IMG/VR virus record: IMGVR_UViG_3300029309_000117
Coordinates: 1-37,486 of that record
Direction: 5' to 3' (one strand)
Source of the DNA: a virus
Length of the DNA: 37,486 nucleotides
Below are positions 26,637 to 35,920 of this stretch, piece by piece. The notes beneath the pieces were generated by a model. The model was not told the DNA's origin. It searched no databases and saw nothing but the letters and a program-made list of their open reading frames with translations. Numbering within the stretch: the stretch's first letter is position 1; every line of letters begins with the position of its first letter. Made by a program: the position numbers and the translations under genes.

Positions 26637-29600
26637 TTAACTACCACGCCCGAAGCCTGTAGCTGCATATTTAAAATTTCTGTTTACATTACTTGACCCA
26701 TTCTTTATATCTATATCAAAACCTGTGCCAGTGATATTTGACAAAGTAAAGAAATCACCTGACTGTGCATTTTCTATAGTTATTCCAATAGAAGGTAAAA
26801 CGGAATTTGCTGCAATACTAGTGCCTGACTGCCCTGTGAAGAATGAATTTGTGAATGTAACAGATTTTGTTGACGCTCCAGAAGCAATAAATCCACCAGC
26901 AGATGCCCCTGCATTACCAAGACTTGTTTCTGTTCTACTTTGTAGTTCTGCTGTATATCCTAGTTGGTCAATCTCAATACTTTGTGCAGGGTCGTCAGAA
27001 TCCATATCACATCTAAATTTAAAACCTCTTGCCACAAAAGTTCCATTTACAAAAGGGTTAAACTGTGAAAACTCTGCTGAATATGTACAGTTGCCGCTAG
27101 TAGTTAAAGAAGTTGCAGAGGTTAATGTAAAAGTATTTGCATTTGGTACAGATTGAATTTCATAATCGCCATCAACACCTGTTCCAGAAGTAAAATCAAC
27201 AGTAACAAAACCACCAACGCTATATCCATGCGAGGACTTAGTAATAGTAATGGTTGTTCCTGATATTTCATAAGTGGCTGAAACTGATAAATCAGGATCA
27301 GAATTTGTGGTTGCAACTAATAATTTAGCTCCCACATCTACAGCAACAGAAGTTCCATCAAAATCTGTCCAAGTATCTATATTTGCAGTTCTTTTATCTA
27401 TTAGATCGTTGGGATAAAAACCTTGCGTTACAAAATGCCTTCTTAGATGTAAATTTTGCACACCTCCCAAATCTAAAGTATTAGCAAAAGTATATGAACC
27501 TCCTGTAATATCGACAGCCCCTAAGAAATCAAAATCAGCTATTGCATCAAAATCTGTCACTCCATCTAATAATTCAAGAGATCCAAGAACTAAACCATTA
27601 ACTTCATCAGAAAAAAAACAATCTACTTTCGTACCTTGAAAAGGAGGGCTGTCTAAATCTTCCCTATCTGTTAAAACTGTAATTTTAGGAAATACATCAG
27701 GCTTTGTGTCTATTAAAGTAATTGTTGCTGTGCCAGAACTAAGTCTTCCGCCATCATCACGAAATTTTAAAAGATAAGTTCCGTTTACAATATTAGGCAC
27801 GATTGACTCACTAATATTTCCAGAAAGTTGGGGCAAAACGTCCACTGCATTTGTAAAAGTTGCACCTGTTGTAAGGTTTGAACTACGAATGACGACGTTG
27901 CCCCCATGCACCACATCAACCGAAGTTGATTTATCAAAACGTAATCTTACAAATTGATCTGACAAAGGTTCTATCTGCACATTCTGTACATCATCAGGTA
28001 AAGCCGTTTTTCCAACAGTTGTGAATGTTGTTTTTGCGGGCGTAATACTTGGTTTTCCTAATGCGTTATAACTGAAGACTCTTACTTCATAATTTCCTTC
28101 TAAAGTTTCAAATATTGTAAAATCGGATCTTGTTACACGTTCAGAAATAAAATTTTCATTTTTAAATCTATACTGCACCATATATTCAGTAACACCGCTG
28201 ACAGGTTGCCATTGAATAAATAATTTACTTACAGCCCTATTATTTAAAACAACAATTTGTTCTGTTCCCTGCAAGTTACTGGGTGAATCCTTTATTGCAG
28301 TTAATGTTGTTATTGTTCGCGCTGTTAAAGCGGTTCCATCTTCTACAAAATCATATTTATCTGGATCATGAGAAACACCGACAATCTGATAATTTAATTG
28401 GCTTACTTCTGTAACAGATATAACTCTAAAAATTTGTAGTTGTAATGATGTATTTTCTATAACCCAAACGCTGTTTGCCTGCGGAACAGATGAAAAAGCT
28501 GAATCTACAGTTATTGTTGTTCCTGAGATTGTACTAATAGATTTAGTTTCCAAAGAGCCGTCAGATAAAATTACAGATAAAGTTGCAGAATTAGTTGTTG
28601 CTAAATCTGTATTATTTTCATCGTCAACAATAATCTGTGTTGTTGAAACTCCTGTTTTAATTCTTCCACCCCTGCGAACGCCTGCCCGCATTGGGTCTTG
28701 TATATTGATAACGGCGCCGGGTCTAACAAGTGTTCCCGCTTCAAGTGTTGTTGTAAAAGTAACAGTTTGCGCTTCATTGGATTGTGTATATAAAAACCAC
28801 TTGCCAAGCCTTGAAGCCTGCCCCCTTGATGTTGTTGCAAATCCTCTTAAATTTTTTACAACTTGCCCATATTTAGTTTGTAAAGCTGTGTCTTCTACAG
28901 TTTCATAATCAATCGTTTGAGTTTCATTATCAAAATATGCAACATTAACAACAGTATGTTTTGTTGACTTGCTTGTGTTGCTGTAAGTAAAACCTTCGGG
29001 CGTTACGTTTGATAAATTGAATAAATATGAAGCATCTGTTGGTTTGTCGCATGAAATTGAAATAGAACCCGCTGAATAAAAGGGCATGACACGCATAACA
29101 GAACAAAGTTCATTAATTAAGTTGTATGCTTCTTTTCTGGTATTTATTACGACATTACAAGCAAATCTTGGTTCTGTTCCGCCTTCACCATCATCAACTT
29201 GCGCTGATGCGTATTGACTAGCTGCAAAAAAACTAAAAACATCAAGTTGACTTTCTGCGATATGATCTCCAAATCCTTTTGAAGTAGTTAATAAATCATA
29301 TAAAATCCATGCAGGGTCATTTGTCCAAGCTTTGTCAGCTTTAAAAGATCCATTAAATGTGCCAGAATATTCAAGTGAGCCGTCAGATCTTACAGTTGCA
29401 TTATGAGGAATTTTGATCTTTGTACCGCGTAGCCGGTACATTCGACGGGGCTGTGTTGGGAAGGTTTCAGCGTCAAAGCGTAAAGCAACATGAGCCGAAT
29501 TTGCGTATGCTCTCTGTTCATTTATTATTTCTGTAAAAGATGACCATTGAAAGGCGTTGACATGTGTTGATTCTGTACTGTCTGCCGTTGTTCTATTTAC

Positions 29601-30242
29601 TCTTATAGTGACAGGGAAAGAAGTAGAAGATTTTAAATTTATTTTGTAATCTCTAAAATATGTACTTGCAGTTCTGCCTTTTACTGTGTCTGAAATGACT
29701 GTTGTTGTTGTTCCATCGTTTTCTATTGTTTGAATTGTAAGAGCTACTTCTGAACCATTTATATCGCCGTTATCTTCAAACTTTTGTAGTTGTGGAAAAC
29801 CTATTGTCACCCTGACAGCATTTATTGAAGTATTTGTAATTGATCTTGAAACAGGTGTGCTTTGAGTAACTACAACACCGACTGCATTTTCTGTTTCTAT
29901 TTCAGAAATACCTTGAATTGCTGTTTGATCTGCAGTTCCAAATCTAGGTTCAAAAGTAATATTTTTAAAATTAAAATCTGTATCGCTTGGACTAGTGCCT
30001 GCTGATTGTTGCAGAACTTGAGTTCCATTAAGAAAAACGTCTTTCAATGAAGATTGATTATATTCTGCTGAACCCTGTGAACCTGTCGCAGAAGGAAAGC
30101 CTTCAATCTCTCCTTCTCCTAAAAGTTCAATCAGGGTTTGAAATTGCTTTGATTGCAATGCGTCCTTTGGTAAATCAGGATTAGGAATACCAAAAAGGTT
30201 TTTAAAATCATTTACACTTCCAAATCCAGTAGCTTGTGGCAT
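26637..30242 (-). CDS. Tail tip/host-specificity protein J
   Basis: A 1201-residue protein following the lambda I homologue, ending the K-I-J series. The N-terminal FQTLIELLGEGEIEGFPSAT and DVFLNGTQVLQ match J-type tip proteins. RMYRLRGTKIKIPHN (about 272-286) and YDLLTTSKGFGDHI, then FNLINELCSVM-like central segments, are shared with the family. Fibronectin-like beta repeats fill about 640-870. Residues about 988-1054 hold a beta module also found in the M homologue. The C-terminus would contact the receptor. After it lies a 146-base AT-rich spacer before the fibre gene. Confidence 0.88.
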   Translation of the reverse strand: MPQATGFGSVNDFKNLFGIPNPDLPKDALQSKQFQTLIELLGEGEIEGFPSATGSQGSAEYNQSSLKDVFLNGTQVLQQSAGTSPSDTDFNFKNITFEPRFGTADQTAIQGISEIETENAVGVVVTQSTPVSRSITNTSINAVRVTIGFPQLQKFEDNGDINGSEVALTIQTIENDGTTTTVISDTVKGRTASTYFRDYKINLKSSTSFPVTIRVNRTTADSTESTHVNAFQWSSFTEIINEQRAYANSAHVALRFDAETFPTQPRRMYRLRGTKIKIPHNATVRSDGSLEYSGTFNGSFKADKAWTNDPAWILYDLLTTSKGFGDHIAESQLDVFSFFAASQYASAQVDDGEGGTEPRFACNVVINTRKEAYNLINELCSVMRVMPFYSAGSISISCDKPTDASYLFNLSNVTPEGFTYSNTSKSTKHTVVNVAYFDNETQTIDYETVEDTALQTKYGQVVKNLRGFATTSRGQASRLGKWFLYTQSNEAQTVTFTTTLEAGTLVRPGAVINIQDPMRAGVRRGGRIKTGVSTTQIIVDDENNTDLATTNSATLSVILSDGSLETKSISTISGTTITVDSAFSSVPQANSVWVIENTSLQLQIFRVISVTEVSQLNYQIVGVSHDPDKYDFVEDGTALTARTITTLTAIKDSPSNLQGTEQIVVLNNRAVSKLFIQWQPVSGVTEYMVQYRFKNENFISERVTRSDFTIFETLEGNYEVRVFSYNALGKPSITPAKTTFTTVGKTALPDDVQNVQIEPLSDQFVRLRFDKSTSVDVVHGGNVVIRSSNLTTGATFTNAVDVLPQLSGNISESIVPNIVNGTYLLKFRDDGGRLSSGTATITLIDTKPDVFPKITVLTDREDLDSPPFQGTKVDCFFSDEVNGLVLGSLELLDGVTDFDAIADFDFLGAVDITGGSYTFANTLDLGGVQNLHLRRHFVTQGFYPNDLIDKRTANIDTWTDFDGTSVAVDVGAKLLVATTNSDPDLSVSATYEISGTTITITKSSHGYSVGGFVTVDFTSGTGVDGDYEIQSVPNANTFTLTSATSLTTSGNCTYSAEFSQFNPFVNGTFVARGFKFRCDMDSDDPAQSIEIDQLGYTAELQSRTETSLGNAGASAGGFIASGASTKSVTFTNSFFTGQSGTSIAANSVLPSIGITIENAQSGDFFTLSNITGTGFDIDIKNGSSNVNRNFKYAATGFGRGS

Positions 30243-30889
30243 TAGGTTGTTCCCTCCGCTTGAACAGTATCAATTCCAGAACTTATTACAACGGATCCTG
30301 TAAAAACTTCTCCATAAATAATAGGAACAGCAACGCCTGCAACACTAACGTTAGAAATCCCAGAAAATCCAAATGATGCAGCAGCTTCAGGGTCATTCTG
30401 CGAAAAGCTATCAGAAACATTTCCTGTGGGAACCGAAGGCGTTGGCGCAATCAATGAAGTAATACCACCAATAACTAGATCAGTTGCAAAACTTGTTGCA
30501 ATAGAGCCAATAACAGGGATTGAACTAATAGCTCCTGCCGCTGCTATTGCCGCACCACCGACAGCCGTTGCGGCTCCTACGGCTGCACTCGCGACCGCTG
30601 CCCCTGCACTAAAAATACCTCCTATAACTGGCGCAAGAAATCCAGAACCAGAAGCCATCGGAATAATTTGAATATCGCCCTGTCCTTTCATGCCGATAAA
30701 ATCAAGATCAACCTGTAAATTATTCATTTTTATTTTGTAAAATTGATCGGCCATGTGTTTCTCAACTTCAGGAAAATTTGCCAATAAAAAACGAACAGCT
30801 TCGGCAGGGCTAGAAACAGCCGCTTCAAAATATGGTTGTCCTAAAAATTTTCTTAATCTTCCATAAATTCGTATTTTTTTAAGCTGCAT
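30242..30889 (-). CDS. Tail assembly protein I
   Basis: A 215-residue lambda gpI homologue. The N-terminal MQLKKIRIYGRLRKFLG and PAEAVRFLLANFPEVEKHMA (about 28-47) are characteristic, with QGDIQIIPMASGSG (about 70-83) leading into an Ala/Gly-rich hydrophobic helical stretch (about 85-145) and an end with VAGVAVPIIYGEVF. It helps assemble the tail tip with K and J. Its start overlaps K by 11 bases and its stop overlaps the J start (TAATG). Confidence 0.85.
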   Translation of the reverse strand: MQLKKIRIYGRLRKFLGQPYFEAAVSSPAEAVRFLLANFPEVEKHMADQFYKIKMNNLQVDLDFIGMKGQGDIQIIPMASGSGFLAPVIGGIFSAGAAVASAAVGAATAVGGAAIAAAGAISSIPVIGSIATSFATDLVIGGITSLIAPTPSVPTGNVSDSFSQNDPEAAASFGFSGISNVSVAGVAVPIIYGEVFTGSVVISSGIDTVQAEGTT

Positions 30890-31580
30890 ATCTATAAACC
30901 TTTTTTGTTAATTTTATATATTTTAAATCATATAATTCTCTACAACTTAACTGTCTAATATTGTGATGTAAAATTGTTTGATCGCCAATATAAAGAGCTA
31001 CATGATTTAATTTTTCATTTGCTCCTTGCATTAATAAAACATCATCATTATTAATATTATCTTTGGAAACTTCAATAAAACCTGAGCCACTTAAAACTTC
31101 TTCAAAATAAGGATTTTTACAAAAAGTTTTCATATTTTTTGGTCTTTTCCAAAATTTTAAATTTATTTGTTTTTTTTCTAAAAAATAATCAGTAATTAAA
31201 CTCCAACAATCATATTTACCCCAAATCCATGTTCTACCAAAAAGTCCAGATTTATATCCACAAGGTTCAAAATTATGCCATTCTTTATTTTCTACGCTGT
31301 ATATATACCAAGGCAAGCCAAGATGTTCGCAGCTTGCTTTGTCATTATCTGAAGGATAACAAGAACCGACAGGGTGACTATGAACAATGCCAATAATTTC
31401 GCCTGTGTCTTCACATTCTGCCCAATCATCAGGGTCAATAACAAAATATTCAAATCCACTTTCTGCAATATTTTTACAAGGCCAATAAGTTTCTTTTCCT
31501 TTTATTATCGCCAAAAGGCCGCAAGATTCTTTTGGCATACATTCTTGAATATGTTTAATAGCTTCATCTTTCCAAGTCAT
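30879..31580 (-). CDS. Tail tip protein K: JAMM protease plus NlpC/P60 hydrolase
   Basis: A 233-residue two-domain protein. Residues 1-100 are a JAB/MPN domain with Glu18 (KESCGLL) and HSHP (67-70) followed by S77 and D80, the zinc JAMM motif. Residues 110-233 are NlpC/P60 with Cys125 (GKYDCWSLI), His193 (NHVALYIGD) and HH at 205-206. Both active sites look complete. Lambda gpK has the same order. It probably processes tail-tip parts and cuts peptidoglycan at entry. Overlaps L by 4 bases. Confidence 0.9.
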   Translation of the reverse strand: MTWKDEAIKHIQECMPKESCGLLAIIKGKETYWPCKNIAESGFEYFVIDPDDWAECEDTGEIIGIVHSHPVGSCYPSDNDKASCEHLGLPWYIYSVENKEWHNFEPCGYKSGLFGRTWIWGKYDCWSLITDYFLEKKQINLKFWKRPKNMKTFCKNPYFEEVLSGSGFIEVSKDNINNDDVLLMQGANEKLNHVALYIGDQTILHHNIRQLSCRELYDLKYIKLTKKVYRYAA

Positions 31581-32155
31581 TGATTAACAAAAGTACCTAC
31601 GCCGGGAAAATCTTTGCGTGTTACTTGACGCTTCGGCGCTCTTATATTCATCAAGTCTAAAGCGGAAACAAGTTCAAATTGCACAATATCTCTATTTTCA
31701 ACAATTTTACGATCAATAAAATAAATTTCTTGTGGAAGCTCTGCTGTTGTATCAGGTGTACCAAAAGGGTTTTGATTTGAAGGGAAATTTGCTGCGTCTA
31801 AAAATTGACTTAAGGTTCTTATGCGTACAAATTTTGCTCCCTGTAGGTCGTTAAATGGCGTTGTAGCGTTCACTGTTGCCATCAATGCCGTAATAGTTCC
31901 AAGAATATTTGAAACTGTTATAGTCGGGCGTGGTAAAGAACCGCGTCCAGAATATTCAAACCCTTCCGCTGATATTGGAAATTTTGTATATGTATTACCC
32001 TGCCAAATTATTGAAGCATTGCTGTTCATCCCAACCCCAGAATGAAATCTTGTGACATCTGTTGAACCATGAAGGGCAGAAACTAAAGTCAATGTATAAA
32101 GTTCAATAATTGACTTATTAGATAATTTTTGAAGTTCTTCTGTAGGTAAAGCCAT
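31577..32155 (-). CDS. Minor tail protein L homologue lacking the C-terminal Cys region
   Basis: A 192-residue protein matching lambda gpL through LYTLTLVSALHGSTDVTRFH, SIIWQGNTYTKFPISAEGFE and RGSLPRPTITVSNILGTITA, then GAKFVRIRTLSQFLD and QFELVSALDLMNIRAPKRQV. The sequence then stops after DFPGVGTFVNQ. Family members I know continue with four cysteines that hold an iron-sulfur cluster. No Cys is visible here, so this version must join the tip without that cluster. Overlaps M (TGA/ATG) and K. Confidence 0.82.
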   Translation of the reverse strand: MALPTEELQKLSNKSIIELYTLTLVSALHGSTDVTRFHSGVGMNSNASIIWQGNTYTKFPISAEGFEYSGRGSLPRPTITVSNILGTITALMATVNATTPFNDLQGAKFVRIRTLSQFLDAANFPSNQNPFGTPDTTAELPQEIYFIDRKIVENRDIVQFELVSALDLMNIRAPKRQVTRKDFPGVGTFVNQ

Positions 32156-32724
32156 CAGGGTTCGAATACTTCTCTAAATGTACAATTTAATGTTGCCCTG
32201 TTATTAAATGGTATTGTTTTCGTCCATGATTGGCAAACAAACTTGCCTGCGCCTGATAAAGTCACAGAAACATTTCCGCTGTTTGTAGCGCTTGCGGCAG
32301 CCGTTACAGTGAATGTATTATCATCCGCCGTTGTTGCAATAACAAAAGAACCATCAACAGCAGAACCAGAAGTGTAATCAATGGTTACGACATCACCAAT
32401 AGCTAGACCATGATTTGAAATTGTTATTGTGACTGTTGTTCCTGACTGTGAATATGTGCCTGTTTTGATGAACCCTTCGCTGGGCGGTGTAAATGTAAAA
32501 CTTGCTTGATCGTTGACGCGACTTCTTAAAAATCCTTCTATTACGTCGGATTGTTCTTCCGAAATATTAGCAAAAACAAGATCATATACTTTAGGGTCTT
32601 GTGTTAAAGGTAAACCAAAAAGCGCCCTGAACTCGTAACCATCGCCGAGGTTAGTTGTTCTGATTCGCGGTGCGCTTGTTTTTCTCATTCCGTAGGTAGG
32701 AGAGATACTTGGAAAAGTTGCCAT
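32155..32724 (-). CDS. Minor tail protein M homologue with inserted beta module
   Basis: A 189-residue protein. The gpM parts are at the two ends: APRIRTTNLGDGYEFRALFG (18-37), FLRSRVNDQASFTFTPP (65-81), then KFVCQSWTKTIPFNNRATLN and TFREVFEP at the C-terminus. Between them, residues about 89-155 are an extra beta module (SGTTVTITISNHGLAIGDVV...) also present in J at about 988-1054. Removing it leaves a protein of normal gpM size. Role: connection between tail tube end and tip. Confidence 0.85.
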   Translation of the reverse strand: MATFPSISPTYGMRKTSAPRIRTTNLGDGYEFRALFGLPLTQDPKVYDLVFANISEEQSDVIEGFLRSRVNDQASFTFTPPSEGFIKTGTYSQSGTTVTITISNHGLAIGDVVTIDYTSGSAVDGSFVIATTADDNTFTVTAAASATNSGNVSVTLSGAGKFVCQSWTKTIPFNNRATLNCTFREVFEP

Positions 32725-32725
32725 A

Positions 32726-34882
32726 TTACCTTGTTAAAATACCTCCCGGCCTTTTTTCTTTGATGAGTTGAGCCTGAACAGCGGCACCGATAGCAGCACC
32801 CAAAGCTTGCGCGTCTGCGTTGTTTCCAGAAACAGAAGAACCAGAAGCGTCTACGTTTACTGTAACCATATTACTAACAGAACCCCCGCCAATTTTATCG
32901 TTCGCTGTTACAAATCCTCTACTTGAACCCATAGTCAATATTTCCGGCCCTTTTTCACCAACTACAAAGCTTTTGCCTGCGGCCACCGGCCCACCATTTG
33001 CCCTTCTACCAAATAAGCCGCCCAATATATTTCCAACAAAACCACCGATACCCTTTCCACTTCCTCTTTTACTTGCAGATTTTCCAAAGTTTTCACCAAA
33101 TTGACCAATTAATCTATCAAGTTGAGCATCAATAATCTTGTCTCTAATTCTATTTAATACATTTGTCATTGCTTGCCCGAATGATTGTGCGCCTGTTATA
33201 GCTTCGCGTAAATTATCTTTAATACTTGTTTCTATTTCTTCCCCAATTGACTTAAATTTTTCTTTTAATTTGTTAGCTTCTTCATTATTTTTCTTAATTA
33301 ATTCATTTTTATCTTTTAAACCTTGATTAGCTTTTTCAATGTCAATTAATTCTTGCGCCCTAAATATACCAAATTGTTTAACTAACTCTTCAAATTTTTT
33401 ATTAATATCAAATTTTTTTCTTTCTTCATCTGTTGCAAGTTTTGATTTTTCAATATTATCTTTTAACTGACTATTAGTTTTTTCTAAAGCTTCTTTTGCT
33501 TTTTCAAATTCTTTTGTTAGTTTTTCAGCTTTTGCATCTGCTAAACGTTTTCTCAATTCAGTTAATTTTTTATTTGCTGCCGCAATCTGGGCTGTTATGT
33601 TATCACTGCCACCAAGCCCGAAAAATTGATTTGTGAAAAAGTCAAATACAGGATTAGTTTTTGAAAGTGCTTTTTCAAGATTACTGACTTCTTTTTCAAG
33701 TTTTGATATTTCTGTTTCAACTTCTGAAACTTCACCTTCTTTAATTAATCTATTAAATTCTTTTTGTGCATTTATGGCTTCAATTAATTTTGTAACAAAA
33801 GCTCCTAAAGCTATAACAGCAACACCAATACCAGTTTTTGCAAGAGCGATTTTAAAGGCTGTAAGAGCGAAAGACAGCTTGCTTACACTTACAGTTGCAA
33901 AATTTGCGGCTACACCTTTAGCGGTTAAACTTTGCGCCGCTATTTGAGACTTAATTGCAACTAATTGAACTTGACCAATAAAATTAACTAGCGCTCCTAT
34001 AGCTATTGGTGCTACAACAGATAAACCTTTAACAGCTAAAACAATTCCAGAAATAACAGCGACAGCTTGTGCCAAGTCTGAATCAGTAAATTTAATTATT
34101 TGATCTACAAGTAAAGCTGTATTTTCTGCCGCATCTGCTAAAAGGGGAACTAATTTACTTCCTAAATTTAACTGTAATTCTAAAACTGCATTATTAAATT
34201 TTTTAAATGCTTCTGCGGGTGATTGGTCAATTATATCTTTAATTTTATCGTCGCCTTCTTTTGCTGATTTTGCTAAAGCTCTTAATAAAATATCTGAAGT
34301 CAATAGGCCTTTTGAAGCAAAATCTTTTAATTTACCTGTAGCAATTCCAGTTTCATCTGAAACGCTTTTTAATAGGCCGGGAACCTGTTCTGCAATACTC
34401 CTAAATTCATCACCTTGTAAACGTCCAGAACCTAATGCCTGCGCTAACTGTGTAAAAGCTGCGCTCGCTTCAGCGGCATTTAATCCCGCTAATTTCGCAA
34501 CAGAGTTAAATCCAAAAAAAGCAGTTTCTATATCACCTAAAGAAACGTTTAGGGGGCGTAATCTTGCAAAAATATCTGTTATTCCTCTTGTCGCTTCAAC
34601 AATTGATAAATTAAATTTATCTTGTGCTTTTCTAACTAATTCTTGAGCGCCTGCAAATTCTCCAAATTCAGAAGTAAGAACTTTCATTCTTAATTGTAAA
34701 GCTTGAAAATCAGAAGCCGCTGTAACTGCATTTCTAGCAAGTAAAGTTAATCCAATACCTGCAATAGCTGTTTTTAATCTATTAACACCCGCGTTTAATT
34801 GTGTTGTTTGATTCTGTACGCCTTTTAATGCGCTTGTGGCTTGCGTTGCATTTACAGTAAGTTTTACATTAGCCTGTGCCAC
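32726..34882 (-). CDS. Tape measure protein
   Basis: A 718-residue protein starting at GTG. Residues 5-50 begin a helical tape-measure domain (LKGVQNQTTQLNAGVNRLKT). About 60-190 hold the conserved TIGR02675-like block (FNSVAKLAGLNAAEASAAFT, QLAQALGSGRLQGDEFRSIA). Hydrophobic segments lie at about 265-300 and 340-365, and a long coiled coil at about 370-560. The C-terminus has a Gly-rich part and NGGPVAAGKSFVVGEKGPEI, as in lambda gpH-like proteins. By the usual length rule (about 1.5 angstrom per residue) it predicts a tail near 100 nm. Confidence 0.9.
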   Translation of the reverse strand: MAQANVKLTVNATQATSALKGVQNQTTQLNAGVNRLKTAIAGIGLTLLARNAVTAASDFQALQLRMKVLTSEFGEFAGAQELVRKAQDKFNLSIVEATRGITDIFARLRPLNVSLGDIETAFFGFNSVAKLAGLNAAEASAAFTQLAQALGSGRLQGDEFRSIAEQVPGLLKSVSDETGIATGKLKDFASKGLLTSDILLRALAKSAKEGDDKIKDIIDQSPAEAFKKFNNAVLELQLNLGSKLVPLLADAAENTALLVDQIIKFTDSDLAQAVAVISGIVLAVKGLSVVAPIAIGALVNFIGQVQLVAIKSQIAAQSLTAKGVAANFATVSVSKLSFALTAFKIALAKTGIGVAVIALGAFVTKLIEAINAQKEFNRLIKEGEVSEVETEISKLEKEVSNLEKALSKTNPVFDFFTNQFFGLGGSDNITAQIAAANKKLTELRKRLADAKAEKLTKEFEKAKEALEKTNSQLKDNIEKSKLATDEERKKFDINKKFEELVKQFGIFRAQELIDIEKANQGLKDKNELIKKNNEEANKLKEKFKSIGEEIETSIKDNLREAITGAQSFGQAMTNVLNRIRDKIIDAQLDRLIGQFGENFGKSASKRGSGKGIGGFVGNILGGLFGRRANGGPVAAGKSFVVGEKGPEILTMGSSRGFVTANDKIGGGSVSNMVTVNVDASGSSVSGNNADAQALGAAIGAAVQAQLIKEKRPGGILTR

Positions 34883-34907
34883 AAATAAAAAAAGACTTTC
34901 TTATATA

Positions 34908-35437
34908 TTACCTTCTATTTGCTTTTTGACGATTAGATTCCCTTTTTTCGTTTTCATATTTAACTTCATAGTATGCAGCCCAATATATAAGCTCTTCTTC
35001 TGATAAAGAAGTTCTTAGTTCATAAAGTGTTTTACTTAATTCTGTTGCGAGGAAAAACTCGAAGTTTAGCCAGTTATCCCCTCTTATTCTTTTTTTGCTG
35101 TATCTAAATCAAGTTTTATATCATGTAAAAATAATTCAATTTCATTTAAAACTTTTTCAGGTAATTCTCTTTGTAGGTTTGGCGCGTCTGCCATGCTGAA
35201 AGCCTTTGTACCATCTTCTAACTCTGCCATTTGACAAAGTAGTTGTGTTGATACTGTTAAGGCTTCGTCTGTGCCTGCTAGCTCCTGTGCGCGTTTTCTA
35301 TCATGTCTAGTAAGTGGCGGAAAATATAAATCAACTATTTTTTCTCCTTTACTATTTTTAAATACATATTTTCTTCTAGTCGTCATTTCCTCCTTAAATG
35401 TTTCTGTAAGGAGATCAATTGTTCTTTTTGTTGCCAT
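34908..35437 (-). CDS. Tail assembly chaperone GT, -1 frameshift product
   Basis: If ribosomes slip back one base on the A7 run (35096-35090), the G protein continues after Lys116 as RIRGDNWLNFEFFLATELSK and on through EEELIYWAAYYEVKYENEKR to a stop at 34908, giving 176 residues. The arrangement (G frame, slip site just before the G stop, 60-residue T extension, then tape measure) is the conserved lambda-type design. The 'WAAYYEVKYE' text is typical of T parts. There is no separate start codon for T. Both forms coat the tape measure before tube assembly. Confidence 0.85.
35084..35437 (-). CDS. Tail assembly chaperone G
   Basis: The unshifted 117-residue product: MATKRTIDLLTETFKEEMTT, KIVDLYFPPLTRHDRKRAQE and an acidic helical C-terminus (IELFLHDIKLDLDTAKKE). 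It lies between the tail tube gene and the tape measure, as in lambda. It is expected to be made in excess over the frameshift form GT and to be absent from the finished virion. Confidence 0.85.
   Translation of the reverse strand: MATKRTIDLLTETFKEEMTTRRKYVFKNSKGEKIVDLYFPPLTRHDRKRAQELAGTDEALTVSTQLLCQMAELEDGTKAFSMADAPNLQRELPEKVLNEIELFLHDIKLDLDTAKKE
35090..35096 (-). other. Programmed -1 frameshift site (A AAA AAA G)
   Basis: On the minus strand GCA AAA AAA GAA TAA presents seven A in phase X-XXY-YYZ, two codons before the G stop. A following GAGGGGAT segment is close enough to act as an internal stimulator. The downstream -1 frame is open for 60 codons. Confidence 0.8.
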
Positions 35438-35471
35438 TTGGTTTTATTAGTTGACTAATAAATACAATGTA

Positions 35472-35891
35472 TCAGATAGCGCTTGTGATGGCACCACTTG
35501 TTATAAAGCTTACATTTATAATTTCTAATTCACCTAAAGTTGCGCCATATTCTGCGCCTGTAATAATCCCTGAAAAGCTTATTTTCTTTGCGCTAGTACC
35601 ACCATCAGGAAATAATTCAAACAAAGCGTCAGCCGCATCACCTGTTACCAATACATCATCAATAAAGGCTTGATAATCTGAGTTACCAGAAGGATCATAT
35701 ATAAGTTCTGCGGAACCTTCGCCAGAAATCAAACCACCTACAAAAGTTTTTGATGTGTCATTCTGAACTGTTGTTTCCATTGTGTCTTTAGTAATAGATA
35801 AAGACCAAGATCTAGTTCCCGCAATGTCGGCTTCTGTTCCCGCCGCATTGTGAAACATTATTTTTCCGACATCACCTTTAACAGCAGCCAT
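35472..35891 (-). CDS. Major tail (tube) protein
   Basis: A 139-residue beta-rich protein: MAAVKGDVGKIMFHNAAGTE, RSWSLSITKDTMETTVQNDT, FVGGLISGEGSAELIYDPSG and FSGIITGAEYGATLGELEII. The 'T.SWS.....D..ETT.......F..G..SG..S......' pattern is that of phage tail tube subunits (TP901-1/lambda V type). It lies just before G/GT. The upstream spacer holds the 50-residue ORF. Confidence 0.88.
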   Translation of the reverse strand: MAAVKGDVGKIMFHNAAGTEADIAGTRSWSLSITKDTMETTVQNDTSKTFVGGLISGEGSAELIYDPSGNSDYQAFIDDVLVTGDAADALFELFPDGGTSAKKISFSGIITGAEYGATLGELEIINVSFITSGAITSAI

Positions 35892-35920
35892 AACAACAAA
35901 AAGAAATATTTATAAATATA

